The notes under the pieces were generated by a model. It made no database searches. It was not told the DNA's origin and saw only the letters and a program-made list of their open reading frames with translations. Shown here one piece after another: positions 6,162-6,277 of a stretch of DNA of 6,277 bases. The stretch is from NCBI GenBank assembly GCA_011375245.1, contig DRMA01000127.1, positions 1 through 6,277 on the forward strand, read 5' to 3'. Each line of letters starts with the position of its first letter. The stretch's first letter is position 1. The position numbers and the translations under genes were made by a program. Source of the stretch: Thiothrix sp. GTDB lineage: Bacteria > Pseudomonadota > Gammaproteobacteria > Thiotrichales > Thiotrichaceae.

Positions 6162-6277
6162 GTTATTAAGGGCAGCCACAAAAGGATTGCCCTTACAAGA
6201 AGCTATCTCCTATTTCATTAATAAGGTCACCATTTTGAAAACGAATGGGAGCAACAGTAAAAACAGCTCACACAGCC
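6154..6277 (+). CDS. Possible partial reading frame overlapping the SPOR gene end, product unknown
   Basis: An ATG at 6154-6156 overlaps the SPOR stop codon (ATGACTAA), and the frame is open for 41 codons to the right edge. The predicted start is MTKLLRAATKGLPLQEAISY, followed by FINKV and then a Ser/Asn/Lys-rich stretch. The overlap would allow translational coupling, and I see no Shine-Dalgarno for this ATG. An internal TTG at 6235 in the same frame has AAGG 8 bp upstream and could be the start instead. Against a gene, a palindrome at 6167-6195 covers codons 5-14, and an open frame of this length is not rare by chance. I do not recognise the product with any certainty. Confidence 0.3.
   Translation, partial: MTKLLRAATKGLPLQEAISYFINKVTILKTNGSNSKNSSHS
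6167..6195. repeat. Imperfect palindrome, possible dispersed REP-like repeat
   Basis: Arms TAAGGGCA (6167-6174) and TGCCCTTA (6188-6195) are perfectly complementary over 8 bp. CC and GG inside them extend the stem past a small internal loop to a 6-nt loop (ACAAAA). There is no T tract on either strand, so it is not a standard intrinsic terminator, although it sits directly after the SPOR gene. The pattern GGGCA, CC, CAAA, GG, TTGCCC resembles palindromic repeats that I recall being scattered between genes in various bacterial genomes. A single copy in the window cannot prove that. Confidence 0.45.

Noticed and set aside
6167..6195. The hairpin after the SPOR gene as an intrinsic terminator
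   Set aside because: No run of T follows the stem on either strand, so a rho-independent terminator is not supported.

Overview
The window looks like chromosome from a gammaproteobacterium with AT-rich DNA. The RNase R, RlmB and exonuclease I proteins can be aligned by eye, from memory, with the E. coli proteins over nearly their whole length, catalytic residues included. I cannot name the genus. The core of the window is ordinary housekeeping DNA with no IS element, CRISPR array, tRNA or rRNA.

Layout, left to right. Four genes lie on the minus strand, in transcription order sbcB (4120-5547), rnr (1673-3988), rlmB (911-1663) and a membrane-anchored GTPase that runs off the left edge (1-834). 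One gene on the plus strand, a membrane-anchored SPOR-domain protein (5754-6161), is divergent from sbcB. The sbcB/SPOR gap (5548-5753) holds one promoter candidate for each direction. The 131-bp gap between sbcB and rnr holds a hairpin that probably terminates sbcB transcription, then a TATAAT box and a strong Shine-Dalgarno sequence for rnr, which starts with TTG. rnr and rlmB are only 9 bp apart and form the conserved RNA-metabolism pair. The GTPase follows rlmB after 76 bp with no visible terminator, so it may be read through from the same transcript.

How the genes relate. rnr and rlmB act on RNA: RNase R degrades structured and defective RNA, and RlmB methylates the ribosomal P loop. sbcB acts on single-stranded DNA ends in repair and recombination. 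The SPOR protein is predicted to sit in the inner membrane with a peptidoglycan-binding domain in the periplasm. The GTPase has two N-terminal membrane helices and a complete P-loop, DxxG and NKxD set; its role is unknown.

Right edge (6154-6277). The SPOR stop codon overlaps the ATG of a second plus-strand reading frame that stays open to the end of the window. The same stretch holds an imperfect palindrome like a dispersed bacterial repeat. The two readings compete, and this is the least explained part of the window. I found no convincing new biological system here; the findings are modest.
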